Assembly: GCA_016748015.1 (NCBI GenBank)
Contig: JAAOMT010000200.1
Coordinates: 1-59,388 of the forward strand
Length of the DNA stretch: 59,388 nucleotides
Reading direction: 5' to 3'
Source of the DNA: Geosiphon pyriformis
Lineage: Eukaryota > Glomeromycota > Glomeromycetes > Archaeosporales > Geosiphonaceae
Below are positions 11,314-23,262 of this stretch, one piece after another. The notes beneath the pieces were generated by a model. The model was given only the letters and a program-made list of their open reading frames with translations, searched no databases and was not told the DNA's origin. The stretch's first letter is position 1. Each line of letters opens with the position of its first letter. The position numbers and the translations under genes were made by a program.

Positions 11314-11973
11314 ATGGTCAACACGACAGAAGAAATCAGAAAAATAGAAATTATGGACAATATCCATTTACTAGCCCAACAAATTTTTCAATTAATCCAA
11401 CACCAGAAGATGGAAATTACAATCAATCAACAAACCATTCATTACAAAAATATGGCAAAGATACCACAAAACAAAGCACAGAAAAGACTTGAAAATGTTA
11501 TTGACAAGATTATAACCAAGATAAAATTGGCCATAAAAGAACAACAAATAATTAGATTATACCAAGAACTTACCAGAGAAACTTGGACTTGGTGGATGCA
11601 ACAATTTCCAAAAAACTATTGTCATTTCCACTTGGGACAACACGTAAATATCCAGAATTTGTACACTGACAAAACAAAACAGTTATTCGACACAACCATA
11701 CTGAGACAACTGGAACAATTTGTGAGAAAGAACAATCTAATCACACAAGCTCAAGTCATTTACTGGCTATATATGGGATTTCAAGACTGACCAGAAATTT
11801 TATTCAACCCAGCAATAAATACAGTTACGAGTAATCAATTAGGAAAAATGACCAACACCCAATTTGAAGAATTACAAACTAAAATAACACAAGTAATACT
11901 CGAAAAAAAAGTTCAAAAAATAATTCAAGAAGGAGAATTAAAGAAATTAGATTTCAACAGAGCTCAATATTAA
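11314..11973 (+). pseudogene. Gypsy 1 post-integrase ORF of unknown function
   Basis: After integrase, an ATG at 11314 opens a frame of about 219 codons that ends at TAA 11971-11973, immediately before the purine tract. One internal TGA (11788-11790) interrupts it. The protein is charged and helical, rich in Gln, Lys and Ile, with QQFPKNYCHFHLGQHVNIQNLY in the middle and the end DFNRAQY. There is no signal peptide or membrane segment, so it does not look like an envelope protein. Gypsy 2 has a homologous frame at 43356-43991 ending DFDRAQY. I do not recognise the family. Confidence 0.75.
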
Positions 11974-11986
11974 AAAGAGGAAATAA
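11971..11986 (+). promoter_or_regulatory. Polypurine tract, gypsy element 1
   Basis: TAAAAAGAGGAAATAA abuts the 3' LTR start at 11987, the place expected for plus-strand priming. Gypsy 2 has AAAGGAGGAGATAA at the same position. Confidence 0.75.
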
Positions 11987-12841
11987 TGTTACTTATAGAA
12001 TATAAGAAATATAGTATTATTAGTTAGTAAATATTAGCTAATTAGAGGTAGATATAGTAAAATGTGGAATTCCAAGATTCCTCTCAGAGAAATTGCAGGA
12101 TTCCAGGAATTTCAGGATTCTCCAGCAAGAAATTGCAGGATTCCAGAATTCCAGAATTCCTCTCATCAGGAATTGCAGGATTCCAGTCACAAGGAATTGA
12201 AGAATTTCAAATATGTATATATAGCAGTAGTAGTAGAAGCAGAAAAAAAAAGGAACATTAAAAATTCTTAGCTTAGTTACCACAATCCTCAAATAAATAA
12301 TTATTCACTTTATCAAATTCATTCTTCACTATCAACACTTCATGTTGATAGTAACTAATACTTAATCATACTGGAACAATAGCTCTTGATTATGGCTATT
12401 AATAGGATACTAACTTGCAAATTGTCTTGGCTGATTTCTTATTTTCTCTTTTATCTTTCTTTATTTTCTTTGGTTGTCTACTAACTTGATTAAAGAATTT
12501 ACTCTTGGAAGACTTATGGAGAAATAAACTTGCTTAAACAATACTTACTCTTGGAGGACTTACAGAGGAACTAATGTCAGAAAACAGCACTGGTATACAT
12601 TTACGAAGGATATTGTACCAAGAAAATCATCAACCATCAAACTGAGTAAGCAATCGACAAAACTATGGTTTCAGGAAACTACTGATAAACTGTTATCATT
12701 GAATCTCTGTCTATTATACAAAAAACTTGATTGGAAAACCTTCAGATAAAATATCTTCAAATTATCATCATCACCACTCACTTTGCATACCAAGTTATGG
12801 GTTTGTTACTCACTTGACACCCCAAAGACTCACCTGTAACA
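11987..12841 (+). repeat. 3' LTR of gypsy element 1
   Basis: Starts TGTTACTTATAG and ends CCTGTAACA. It is 855 bp, 17 bp longer than the 5' LTR because of the U3 GGAATTCC-type units (12065-12200). A TATATATAG box lies at 12216-12224. Confidence 0.93.
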
Positions 12842-15800
12842 CTGCCAACAAAAAATGTTCACTAACACAGAGAAAAAGATACTAAACAAAGAGAGACACA
12901 GTGTTAGCAATGCTATTAGTGCAATCATTCCCCAAAATACCAGAGTGGCTCTTAATCTTAAGCCATTTAACCCTCAAATTCTTACTGCGAATAACATTTC
13001 TAATATGTCAATGCTTGACCCAATACCAATTGTAAAAATCAGGATACACTAAGTCAGACTCCGACCTGTAGGCATCCAAAGCCACCTAACTATCTGAAAA
13101 CAAATGAACAGAACAAGCCATAGGCACACACTCCAGAGCCAACGTTATAGCCTACAGCTCCATCAAAGTAGATGACACTAAGCCCTGAACACTGACACTT
13201 AAACCCAAATTAATGTTCTTAAAAAAGGCAGTAGTCTTGGCTCTATAACCAATCATGTCCAAATTTTTTAATGAACCATCTGTGTACACAGACAAGCTAT
13301 CAGTGTCTACCCAAGAAAGACAATCACAGATAGACAGAAAATCATTAGAACCACAAATGTCTAGAGGGCCAACACCAGCCAATGCTGAGGGAAAAGAATG
13401 AAGAGCCACAAGAAATACAACAAAAAGTTCAAACCATTCAGGAACTGAACCATGAGGGTCCAGTCTCTTCCACCACTTAAAAGTGTGCCAGCTAAAGACA
13501 CAACCATGACAATCACGAAGCTGGTTCACAAAGACAATGCCATAATACCAAAGAGAAGGTAGAAACTTGTAAAACAAAGATTCACCAAGAACAACAGACA
13601 TAGGTACCCTACCATGAAACTAGAAAGAGTTGGCCAAAGAGCCACTTGCAGTCAAAAAAAATGTGAACCATACCAGCTAAGAAATTATTAGAAACATTAA
13701 CACAAATACGAGCAGAGAAAACCAATGAATGAACAGGCCACCAACACAGAACCTGTAAGTCATGAGATCTGGAATTGAACAAGCACCCCAAAATTCCATC
13801 AAAGTTTACAAAATTAATAAGCAAAGCAATCTTACCTTCAGATTGACACTGTGAAAAAGACTTCAAACCATAAAAAAAGGGGTGGTGAATTGTATTACTA
13901 GGAAAGTTCAGTAGAAGACCAGATTTTAGCTTCAAGCCCTTGTGAATTAAAGCATCCCATTTGTTGCACACACCAATAAGAACAAAGCTAAACTGTGTTC
14001 TATAGCTAACAATAGGGTAAAGAACTGTTGAAACCAAATACAAGAACTGTTTATCCAAGACAGCTTTCTTTAAAACCAAATTAGTAAAAAAACAAACATC
14101 TGAATATGCCCTCACCAAACTAAGTTTAGAAAGGCCCTCAGTTGAAAGAAAAATACCCAAGTATTGATAAGACTCCCTTTTTTTGGCGATAAAAATAGAC
14201 AGACTACTGATAGAAAGAGAAGAATCACTGACCCTGCTGTTAATAAAAATCACCACTGTTTTGTCATTGTTAATTGAGATATCATTGATCCGAAAAAATT
14301 CACTGGCAATATTGAGGATATGTTGAGTAGCATTTTGACTGCTACCAATTCAAATCATATCATCAATAAAGACACCAGCAGCAAAAAAGGAAAAACACCC
14401 AGCCCAAGATTTGGCACGACTATTTTTGGAAATAAAATGAGAATTCAATCTATATCCACATACACTTTTCTGATGCTTGATTTCACACAACAAAGGATCA
14501 TAAAATATTTGTCACAAAAGAAGAGAGAAAACTTCTCCTTGATCCAGGCCATCATGTACATGATAACTATCTATTAAACCAAAATTTGTCATAATCTAAT
14601 TGGTACAATTATTGTGAATATTGCCAAAAAAATGAATGAATTTGCTATACATCTTAATCCTGATCAAACTATTTTTGAAATGTTCCCAGCCAACTGAATT
14701 ATATGCTTTCTGCATGTTTTGCAAAACCAGCCAGAGCTCTTGGCCCTTTTCTAAAGCATTTTTAACCACTGAACCAATTGTGAAAATAGGAGACTAAGTT
14801 GTTGTACTTTTTAAAACTGAGAAATTGTCCCCATAAAAAACATCAAAGATACTATATGCCAAGAAAATCCTGTCAAAAAAAATCTTAAAAAAAACCTTAC
14901 AAACTGTTTTGATCAAAGCAATAGAATGAGTATTGGTCAAAACACTCTTTCACTTATATGATTTGGGAATCATTGAGATTCAGGCCTCTTTCCAGGAGCC
15001 AGGCACCAATTTACCAGACAGACAAAGGTTCAAAATCACCAAAAACATATCCAGAACAGACTTATTACAATGTTTCCAAAGTTCATTTGAGATACCAGAC
15101 AAGCCAGCAGTCTTGTCATCAGGGAAGTCAGAAATCACCCCAAAGAATTTATTAAAACCAATTAGGCACATCACACCAGAAAAGGCTTTATCAAAAACAT
15201 ATTCCAAAAGTTGATATTGATGGCACCAATCAATTGATATATCATCAACCACATAATGCTTCTTGGTCCATCCCTCCATAATTACGTCCACCTTAAACTT
15301 AACCAAATCAGATTCCAAAATCAGATTATCATTAACCACCAGATGGTCTAACACCACTTTATGAAATAGACGCTCCAGTACACTCCTAATTGTATGATCC
15401 TTGTTAATCTTAAAGCTCTCTATTCTCTTATCAATGACAGACCTGATGTATGCTTTCTTAGCTCTCTTAGAGATTCAGTGAGTTTGGAAGCATGGTAAGA
15501 CTTCCTAACACCAAAAAGAGCAGAACGAATACGATCAGACCCAGCACCAGAATCCACCAGATTTCAAACAACAGAAGACTTGACATTGTTTATAAAACTC
15601 CAGCATTCCATAAGATAAACAAAGTTCTCAGCATCTTTCTCATGAAAAGTCTTAACAATCCTAGAAACCAAAAGCTTTAATTTATGAAATTTTGAAAAAT
15701 CTTTGGTGAAAACTTCATCAAATCCTTTGAACCACCTTTTTTTGAAAATTTTGTTAGCCAAAAGAGTCATAACTTTGCACACAACACACCACATAGTGTC

Positions 15801-16676
15801 CAAATCTGAAAACCTCACAGATGCAGTGAATTCACCTAAGAACAATATAGCATTAATTAGCATAGAACTTTTAAAATTATTCCATTTAATCTCATCAGCA
15901 CCTTTGAAATTGAACTTCTATCAATCCTTATTGGCCTGTTTGTGGAGAAAGTTTAATCTTGTATCTAAAAGACCACCCAAACCCAAAGACACAGAAACAG
16001 CTTTGTAATCTGTATCAAAATGTTTACTGACAACAAAAACATTGTACTGCATTATCGCATTCACCAGATTTGAAGAAACAAACACATAATCAATTGTCTT
16101 TGCAACACCCCAAGAATTGCTTCAAGTTGGTGCCTTAGCAAAAGAGCTCCCACCCAAAGAATTAATCAAACCTAAATCATGGCACTTTTTAAAACTAGCA
16201 CACTTATGAGAACCATCTTTGTTGAAATCACCACCAAGAATAACAAAAGAAGATTTATTCATGGCCCTTGCAATCAAGGAATTGATCTTATTAGCCTGGT
16301 AAAATCAAGTAACCAAGAAGGCACCAGCATATAGTCCCAGAATCGAAACCAAAAGTTTATTCTTGAAAAGTAATTTAATGCAAAAAAAACAACCTGGGAC
16401 CTCAGAAATCTTATATACATGCTTAGTTAAGAATCTATTCATAACAATTGCAACACCAGCACCCACATAGCCAGAGTCTAAACCAAAAGAAAACATACAA
16501 ACATCATCAAATTTGTCAATCAACCAAGAACAAGTCTTATTTCTTAACTTTGTTTCCATGAAAATTGAAACCAAATTGTTTATATTTTTATGCCATCGAA
16601 CAATATCTTCCTGTTTGGCAGGATTGTTCATGCCTTTGACATTACACATAGCCACTTTCCATACCAAACTACTCAT
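12842..16676 (-). pseudogene. LINE A ORF2, N-terminal and central part
   Basis: The ORF2 start (ATG 16676-16674) overlaps the ORF1 stop in an ATGA. The endonuclease (16305-16676) keeps METKLRN, GVAIVMNRFL and LGLYAGA. Further pieces show the pre-RT region at 15560-15860 and 14980-15357 (FPDDKTAGLSGISNELWKH), RT with FIDDM (14356-14375, catalytic Asp pair intact), RT thumb at 13609-14256 and RNase H at 13152-13601 (VYTDGSLKNL). Frame changes and stops divide it. The gypsy insertion at 12841 interrupts it between RNase H and the C-terminal finger at 1837-2676. Confidence 0.85.
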
Positions 16677-18556
16677 TGAGATGAAAAGAGAGCTGAGAAA
16701 CCCACACCAGAACACAAATGATTCAATCTTTCCAAAACCAAACTAATTAAGACCTCAAAAGCTACTATTTTCAATTCCAATCCACCCACCTTAGAAGTCA
16801 AAACCTTGAAAAAACTTAAGCTAGAATCATGGACCACATCATCAACAGCTGAAAGAGGAGGAGCAGAAGCCAATAACATATTATCTACAGCCATATCCAC
16901 ATCCAAGTACAGCACCAAAGAGAGTAAAGTGGCCAGAGAAGAAACACTAGAAGGGATTGCCATCAGTACCAGTTCTATGCCACCCAACTTTTTTAATATA
17001 CCAGACACCTGATTCATTAAGAGCTCCAAGGAGCATTCCAAAGTGGCCAGATGAGCATTCAAAGAAGAGTTGTTATCTGATGTGAGAGGAGAGCCAATGT
17101 TAGAATCTGAGGCACCAGAAAGAGAAAGACTAGAACTGGAACCAGAACTGAAATGAGGACCATCAGAAGGACCAGCAAGTAAGACCACCTAGGCCCAAAA
17201 TTTGCCACCAAAGACAGCAGGGCAAGATATTGAAACACCTTTCTTTTCATACAACTTTGCCAATTGAAGACAATGTCCATCAAATGCAATCTTTTTAAAT
17301 ATTCTTAGAGGCTCAAATAGAGATGCAACAGACACATCACATTTCAGAGCAGAATGATCAAACTTCTTGCATTTCTCACACCAAACCAAATCCATCTTAG
17401 CCCAAGAGAGTTTAACTTCACCAAGAATCAGCTCCGTGTGAAAGGCAGATTCCAGATTATCATCAGATTCAAAACCAACTACAGCACAACAAATCCTATT
17501 ACCAGTTTCCAGAGATCTGTTTATGATACAAGTTTTCTCACCAGTCTTTTCCAAAAGAGTCCCAAGATCATGTGCTGTCATTCCTACCAGCAAAGTAAAC
17601 AAAAGTGCCCTGAACTGATCCCTTGATGCCCAAGTCTTATGATCTCCTACTGCTTTGACTATGTGCACAGAATCTTTACTAATCAGGAATGATCACTTAA
17701 AGGTTAACAAATCAGCTTGGCTTAATTTAGCAAACTCTACCACAGCTTTTTGCCACATTCCAATCAGTTGAATTTTGATTGACTTAATTTTCCCGAATTC
17801 GGATACTGCAGCAACAATCATATCTTTAAGTGTGTTCATGAGAATTTCCTTAATCACCATAGTCTGATCTGACCTCATTCCTTGTCTCTTAAGATTGCTG
17901 TTTATGTTGATCCCCTTTTTTCTGGCCAATAATGTGGCCATTTCCATGCTTCTTTCTGAAATAAATATTGATCAGATGATTTCTTCAAATTTTAAGGGGG
18001 TAGTGGCCCCCCCAAAACCATTGACTGATGAAAAAATTTTTCTGATGTATTGAGTCTTTGCCATCACAGATTTCTTTTCAATAGCACTAAGATTAATGTC
18101 AAGAGCAAAAAACTTTCTGACAGAAACTTCAATTTGAGATTTGACAATTTTTGAGTCAACCCATTTTTTTTCAAGAGAAATTTTAAGAGAAGAAGGGAGG
18201 GGCACATTATCTTTATCTATTTCATAATTAATTGAGCCAAGAGGAGAGCCACAAACCAGATTAGAAGTTGCTTTTTTAGTTTTAGGGGTGTTTGTCACTA
18301 AACCAAAAAAAGAACCATCGCCAGCACCAAGAAAAATATCATCGTCTTTACTATCACCAGACACACTGTTCATATCCGAATACACATCATAACTAGGATC
18401 AGATTTGACCAAAGAAATATCTTTTTTATCTCCAGAGTGTTTGATATTACCAACAGAAACTCTTTTTTTTTGAGAAAAAAAACTCCCAACAGGACCATAA
18501 AGAACCTCTATGGGTGCTTTCTTTTTAGGCATAGTACTACCTGAAGCAGCAGCCAA
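16673..18556 (-). pseudogene. LINE A ORF1
   Basis: Four adjoining open stretches (17972-18556, 17693-17947, 17189-17668, 16673-17188) make up one broken ORF1. The N-terminus is basic (TMPKKKAP, FFSQKKR) and then acidic. An RRM-like fold follows (MVIKEILMNTLKDMIVAAVSEFGKIKSIKIQLIGMWQKAVVEF), then a second RRM-like unit, then an intact CCHC knuckle CEKCKKFDHSALKC (about 17340-17385). The C-terminus is Ser-rich with predicted helices (LECSLELLMNQVSGILKKL). It would bind element RNA. The stops separating the stretches fit transitions. The family is the same as LINEs D and J. Confidence 0.85.
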
Positions 18557-18659
18557 GTTTACTACAAAAGAATTATTTGATTGAGAAATGTTTGCAAGAG
18601 ACAGTAAGAAAAAATAAAAAAACTTTTTTTTTGAAAAAATGCTTTTTGGGGTTTTTTGG

Positions 18660-20279
18660 AAGTAAAAAAAAAAGAAGTTTATAGTTTTAATATCCTGTTA
18701 ATAATTATGGTTTTTAATATCAAATATAATAGTAACAATAAAAATAAAAAACTTTTGAACTTTTATATCAATAATTTTAAAGTTAAACAAATTAATACTA
18801 ACAAAATAATAATTTTTTTTGGCTTTTGTAATTTTAATACTAATAATAAAAGTATGTTTTTTTTTAAAAAAAAAAATTAATTTCAAAATTGTAAAAATTT
18901 AAGTAAAAATACCCATTAAAAATTTTTTTTTTTATATATTAATTTTTTAACAATTAAAAACAAATTAAATATGATTAAAATATAGACAATCAATTTTTTT
19001 TTAAAGTTAATAATTTTGAAAAAATTATTATTATTTCAAAATTTAAAAAAATTATCTAATTTATATTTATTTAAAAAATATTATAAAACAAACTGTTTTA
19101 TTAACTAATAAAAACAAGATTTAAATTAATGACAATTTTAAAAAACAAAAAATTTGTTTAGATTAAACTATAATAATAAAAGAAATTTCTATAAATATGT
19201 TTAAGAAAAAAATTGTTTTAATTTTATTTAAATATAGTTAAATAGTATTAATCTAATTGCAATTAATCAGATTATGTTAGAAAACTATAATAAAATTTAC
19301 TGATTTATATTAAGTTAATATTCTGACTAGAAAATAGTTTGTATTAATTAAAAAAAATTTAATATATGTAATCAAAACTATTATAAATTAGATTACTTGA
19401 ATATTAAAAAATAAATTTAAAATATTATTATTTATACTATTTATGAAAACAATTATAAACAATTTAGGTTTATTGTTATATAATACAGATAAAAAAATCT
19501 GTATTATTAATAAATTATTTATTACAGATATTAAACTTTATTATATAACTATTTATTTTAAATCTAAAGAGAATTTGATCTAAGTATTTTGTTCTATTTC
19601 TGTTTTTAATAACATTAAGCTTTTTTGGATTAAATTAAATTTAATTTGTTGTAATAAATATAATCATTTTGGTTATTTTATTTTAAAATATAATATATAT
19701 AATTTTCAGACTTTTTAACTAGAAAGTTTTTTAAATATATATTATTTATAAAAAATTAGTTATATTTTACTTATTTTTATGTCAAAAAAATCTTATTTAT
19801 TGGTTTTTAAAGACAAGTTTTAAGCTTAAATTGTTAACAATAATGTTTTAGTGCTTATATTAATGTTTTATTTAATAATATATCTTTTTTTGTCTTAATA
19901 TACAGCTTTTTTGTTTTTTTTTGTTATTATTTATTAATACTTACTTAAATGTTTTTGAATACTTTTTAGAGTTATTAACTAATAAAATAACCAAAATTTC
20001 TAACAATTTAATTTTTTTATGCTAAACTTAATAAGTTTTTAAGTTTTTTTTTATTGTTTTTTTAATTATTAAATTAAATATAAAAATAAATATATTAGTT
20101 TTACAATTTAATCTTTTAGATAATAGTACAAATTGTGTATTATCTTTAAATGTAAATACTTTTAGAGTTTTTACTATTAAGATTGGCAATTTGAAATCTA
20201 AGATATTAATTTTAAATATAATATTAATTAAGTTAAATCTCTTAGTTTTTAATATTAATTTTTTGTTTTTTTCTTTTTA
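18660..20279 (+). pseudogene. LINE J ORF1 relic
   Basis: Decayed, very AT-rich ORF1 resuming after LINE A. FFGSKKKKKF at about 18653 aligns with FFSQKKR of A, and NIKYNSNNKNKK near 18717 aligns with NIKHSGDKKD. Near 19610-19690, NNIKLFWIKLNLICCNKYNHFGYF aligns with the RNVSLRWAGLSLASCAHCKQFGYV knuckle region. Near 20160, FRVFTIKIGNLKSKILIL aligns with SKVLTAKIGGLESNIMAL. Most third positions and many first positions have become A or T. No usable frame remains. Confidence 0.75.
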
Positions 20280-22253
20280 ATAACTAATTTAATTTAGAAA
20301 TTTTCTATGTGCAACATGTATAAAATAAACAATTTTATAAAACAAAAAAATATAATTAAATAATATAAAAATAAAAACAAATTGATATTTATAATTATTA
20401 AAATAAAATTAAAAAACAAAGTATATTTTTGAATAATAAATTAATTTAATAATATTTAAATTTTGGTGTTGTTATTATTATAAACAATAGTTTAATTAAG
20501 CATATTTGTAAAATTATTAAAGTAAATAGTTAGCTTTTATTAATTAAATTATTTTTTAAGAACAAACTTTCAATTTTTATTTTTGAATTATATATTAGTA
20601 CGGTTATAATAACACATTTAACTTAAGCTAAAAATATCAATTTATTAATTACTAAAGCTAGTAATAAGTTTTTTTTTTGTAATTTTGAGTAATAATTTTA
20701 ATAAAAATAGGTTTTAAAAATATTTTAATTTAAATTTAATTAATTTTTTAATAAAAAATATGATTGTTAAAACTAATATATATAAAAATTTTAGAGTTAT
20801 TAAAAAATTATTGATTATATATTTATTTTAATAAATTTTATTAATACAATAATCAATAAAAGTATTATAAATATTAAGAACTTTTTTAATATTAATTATT
20901 GTATTGTTTATGTTTCTATTAATTAAAATAGTTTATTAAATATACAATTAAATTTTTTTTGCAAACAAATCAACAAAAATTACTAAAAATATAATATTAA
21001 AAATACTAATAAGTTTAAATAGAATTAATTTAAAGTTTTTATACTTATTACTATTCTTATATATATTAATAAGTTTATTTTTTTGAAAAAATTTTTGAAA
21101 ACAAATACAATATAAAATGTTACTTAAAAGATAATTTGTCTTTAATTAATAAAATATTGGTTTAAAAATTATAATAGTATTTTTTCCAAAATTTTTTTTC
21201 AGTTTTACAAATTGGAAATTTAAGTTTCAAAGATTATTTAAGCTTTATATTTAAAACTAAGTATTAATTACGATTTTTTTTTGGATTATTAATTCTCTTA
21301 TAATAATAATAATGTTTTCTACATACATAAATTATTAAATTCAAATATTAGTTTTAATATTGTTAAGTTTTATTGTGTTTTTAATCTAATTAAGTTTTAA
21401 CAGACTAAAAATATACAAATTAAAATTAATATTAATAAATATATAAAAAATTTTAAAATTAATAAAAATTATATTATTAAAAATATTTTAAAATATCTTT
21501 TTCAGAAAATGGGTTTAAATTATTTAGTTAACAAAAATAAGTTGGTTTTGAAGTTTGAAAAAATTAAGTTTAAGATAAATATGATTATAAAAGATTAAAC
21601 AAAAAAATTTTTTTTTAGATAGTATTCTTAAAATATAATATTGTTAATATTTGTTTTTAGCTTATATTAATAATAATATCTTTTCTATAATTATAAATAT
21701 TATTAATTTTAATAAAATGCTGAATATAATTAAAAATTTGCTTAATAAAAAACCTGTAAATTTGTCTATAATTACTAATAAATTTTAATAATATTATAAT
21801 AAATCAATTTTAAAAATATTTTTAGACTTTTTGAATTTGTTTTTAATTTATAAATTAATTTTTTAATTTTGAAAAAAGTGTAAATGTCAATAATTTTTAA
21901 ATCATACAAATAAGAAGGAGTTTTAATTAACACTAAACTTATTGTTTTAATTAAGACTACACCAAAATTTTTTTTTGATAAAATTCTTTTAACTTGTAAT
22001 ATTTTTGATGTTTTCTGTAAAAATAATTTTTTGGTTTTAAAAAGCATTACAATTCAGTTTCTAATTTTTGTAGTTAAATCTGTGATTAAAAATGTTTTAA
22101 AAAAGAATTATAAACTTTGATTAATTTTGTCAAATATATATAAAATATATGGTTTTATTAATTAATAATATTTAAGATATGTAATAAATTTATTAAGTTT
22201 TTTGGTAAAATACACAATAATAAAATTAATCAAGTTATAACAAATTTTAATTT
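20280..22253 (+). pseudogene. LINE J ORF2 relic: endonuclease to RT start
   Basis: Begins with ATAACTAATTTAATTT, the decayed form of the ATGAGTAGTTTGGTTT start of ORF2. At about 20465-20515, GVVIIINNSLIKHICKI aligns with GVAIVMNTSLARHVSKV of the endonuclease. At about 21660-21790, NNIFSIIINI and NKKPVNLSIITNKF align with DDAFSGVMSA and DDKAAGLSGVPNEL. NKSILKIFLDFLNLFL (about 21797) aligns with CNKSVLDMFLVILNLCL of A. RT motif 1-like sequence (IIFKSYK, GVLINTKLIVLIKT) follows. It is interrupted at 22242-22253 by LINE H. Confidence 0.8.
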
Positions 22254-22888
22254 TTATTATTATTGCTTAACGAGTGAGGTCCAAACACAACCTAGCACTA
22301 TACATCAAGGAATTGATCTAAACTAAGCGTGAATCATGCACTTTTTACACATAACCAACCACTCGGGCCGATCAGAACAACACTACGCAGCTATATGAAC
22401 TGACACTGATTCACCTATACCTGAAAAGAACAAGCAAGCCTTGCGAAAACCAAAATAAACACCTAAAGCACTAGTAATGCCAAGTAACCTAACCATCCCT
22501 ACAGAGAACCTCGAAGCCAAACCATGAACCGAGATGATGGCTGAACCATCTAGCGGGATCAGTTCATTCTTCTCCATATACGCACAATGCTTAGCACAAA
22601 TCAACCAGACATCCTTCCTAAAAGCAAGACCAAGAGAGTGCACAAACTTGACAATCTCCAAAACAGCAATCTTGGGGTTATGAAAGATGGAAACAGCCTT
22701 GCTAAACCATCCATTGAAAACAAAGCCCTTAAAAAGAGCCATAGACACAGAGGAATCAGAAACACTGGATGACAACAGCTGCAATATATCTAAAGAGGAG
22801 TAAGATGAACCAGAAAGTGCCTTCCAGGACCCTACATGAGAATTCAGCAACTGGTGCCGAACAGATTTGTCAACCTTGCAAGAGAACA
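22254..22888 (-). mobile_element. 5'-truncated LINE H
   Basis: A 635-bp 3' fragment of a LINE with the 12-bp duplication AAATTTTAATTT (22242-22253 and 22889-22900). The open stretch 22383-22889 encodes the last part of ORF2 after the finger: SSLDILQLLSSSVSDSSVSMALFKGFVFNGW, then GFRKACLFFSGIGESVSVHIA. A 3' UTR and short AAT-rich tail follow. It is much less decayed than its host LINE J, so it is younger. Truncation at the 5' end with a duplication is the usual result of incomplete target-primed reverse transcription. Confidence 0.88.
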
Positions 22889-22900
22889 AAATTTTAATTT

Positions 22901-23208
22901 GACTAATAAATATTATATATATAATAACTTAAACTAAAATAAGATATATTTTTTTTTCTTTAATATATCTTTTATAATTTTTTTTTATATAAAATTTAGA
23001 GGCAAAAAAATTTGTGCAACTACTAAATTGATATTAAAGTTTGTTGCCAAAACAAAATAGATTAAGAATTAAATTAATATAATATTTTTTTTTGCTGTTA
23101 AAATTTTTATTAATAATATAATTTAAGTAAAAAATAGTTAAGTTGTTATTTAATATATTTTGAATATTGTAAATAAATTTTTTTGAATCAATAATATTAC
23201 AATTAACA
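22901..23208 (+). pseudogene. LINE J ORF2 relic: RT palm
   Basis: Continues J after LINE H. KFVAKTK aligns with KFVAKSDK of LINE D, FFAVKIFINNII with FFAAGVFVNDTI (the catalytic aspartates have become Asn), and YILNIVNKFFxINNITIN with YILNIASEFFDVNNISIN. It stops at 23201-23208, the duplication of a tiny LINE insertion, and the next residues (TVFIN) resume at 23263. Confidence 0.78.
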
Positions 23209-23254
23209 GTATAGTACTAGGCAGTATATGGATCTTACTTGTTAAATAAAAAAA
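23209..23254 (+). mobile_element. Minimal LINE 3'-tail insertion (46 bp)
   Basis: GTATAGTACTAGGCAGTATATG, then GATCTTACTTGTTAA and an A-run match the last bases of the LINE 3' UTR (compare the reverse complement of 22265-22310). The flanks are exact 8-bp duplications AATTAACA (23201-23208 and 23255-23262). It breaks LINE J between ISIN and TVFIN, so it is an insertion and not the end of J. Confidence 0.85.
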
Positions 23255-23262
23255 AATTAACA

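Larger units (their letters stand above)
2677..12841 (+). mobile_element. Ty3/gypsy LTR retrotransposon 1, dUTPase-bearing, full length
   Basis: A 10,165-bp element with LTRs at 2677-3514 and 11987-12841, TGTTAC...GTAACA termini, a primer-binding site after the 5' LTR and a purine tract before the 3' LTR. Internal order is Gag, CCHC knuckle, aspartic protease, Cys-rich domain, dUTPase, RT (YLDD), RNase H, integrase, extra ORF. RT before integrase places it in Ty3/gypsy. Many in-frame stops, most explicable as C-to-T or G-to-A, make it inactive. It interrupts LINE A antisense to it. Flanking tetranucleotides CCAT and CTGC differ only by transitions, so a decayed 4-bp duplication is possible. 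Confidence 0.93.
1694..18650 (-). mobile_element. Full-length LINE A, interrupted by a gypsy element
   Basis: A minus-strand non-LTR retrotransposon whose 5' end is at 18650 and whose A-rich 3' tail is at 1694. The flanks repeat GTTTTTTGG (1685-1693 and 18651-18659). Removing the gypsy insertion (2677-12841) and one 4-bp duplication leaves about 6.79 kb, close to LINEs B and D. It has ORF1 with a CCHC knuckle, then ORF2 with endonuclease, RT, RNase H and C-terminal finger, all broken by several stops and frame changes. It sits in ORF1 of LINE J, in the opposite orientation. Confidence 0.85.

Noticed and set aside
3577-11973. In-frame TAA, TAG and TGA codons might indicate a variant genetic code
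   Set aside because: All three stops occur, at sites where relatives have Gln, Trp or Arg in ways explained by transitions, and LINE C ORF1 in the same window uses standard stops with none internal.
11314-11973. Post-integrase ORF as an envelope gene
   Set aside because: No signal peptide, membrane segment or Cys pattern typical of envelope proteins can be seen.
18600-22255. tRNA, rRNA or other RNA genes in the AT-rich stretch
   Set aside because: No cloverleaf, A/B box or conserved rRNA sequence was seen, and the stretch is explained by LINE J.
23209-23254. The 3' end of LINE J
   Set aside because: J continues in frame on the other side, and exact 8-bp repeats flank the segment.
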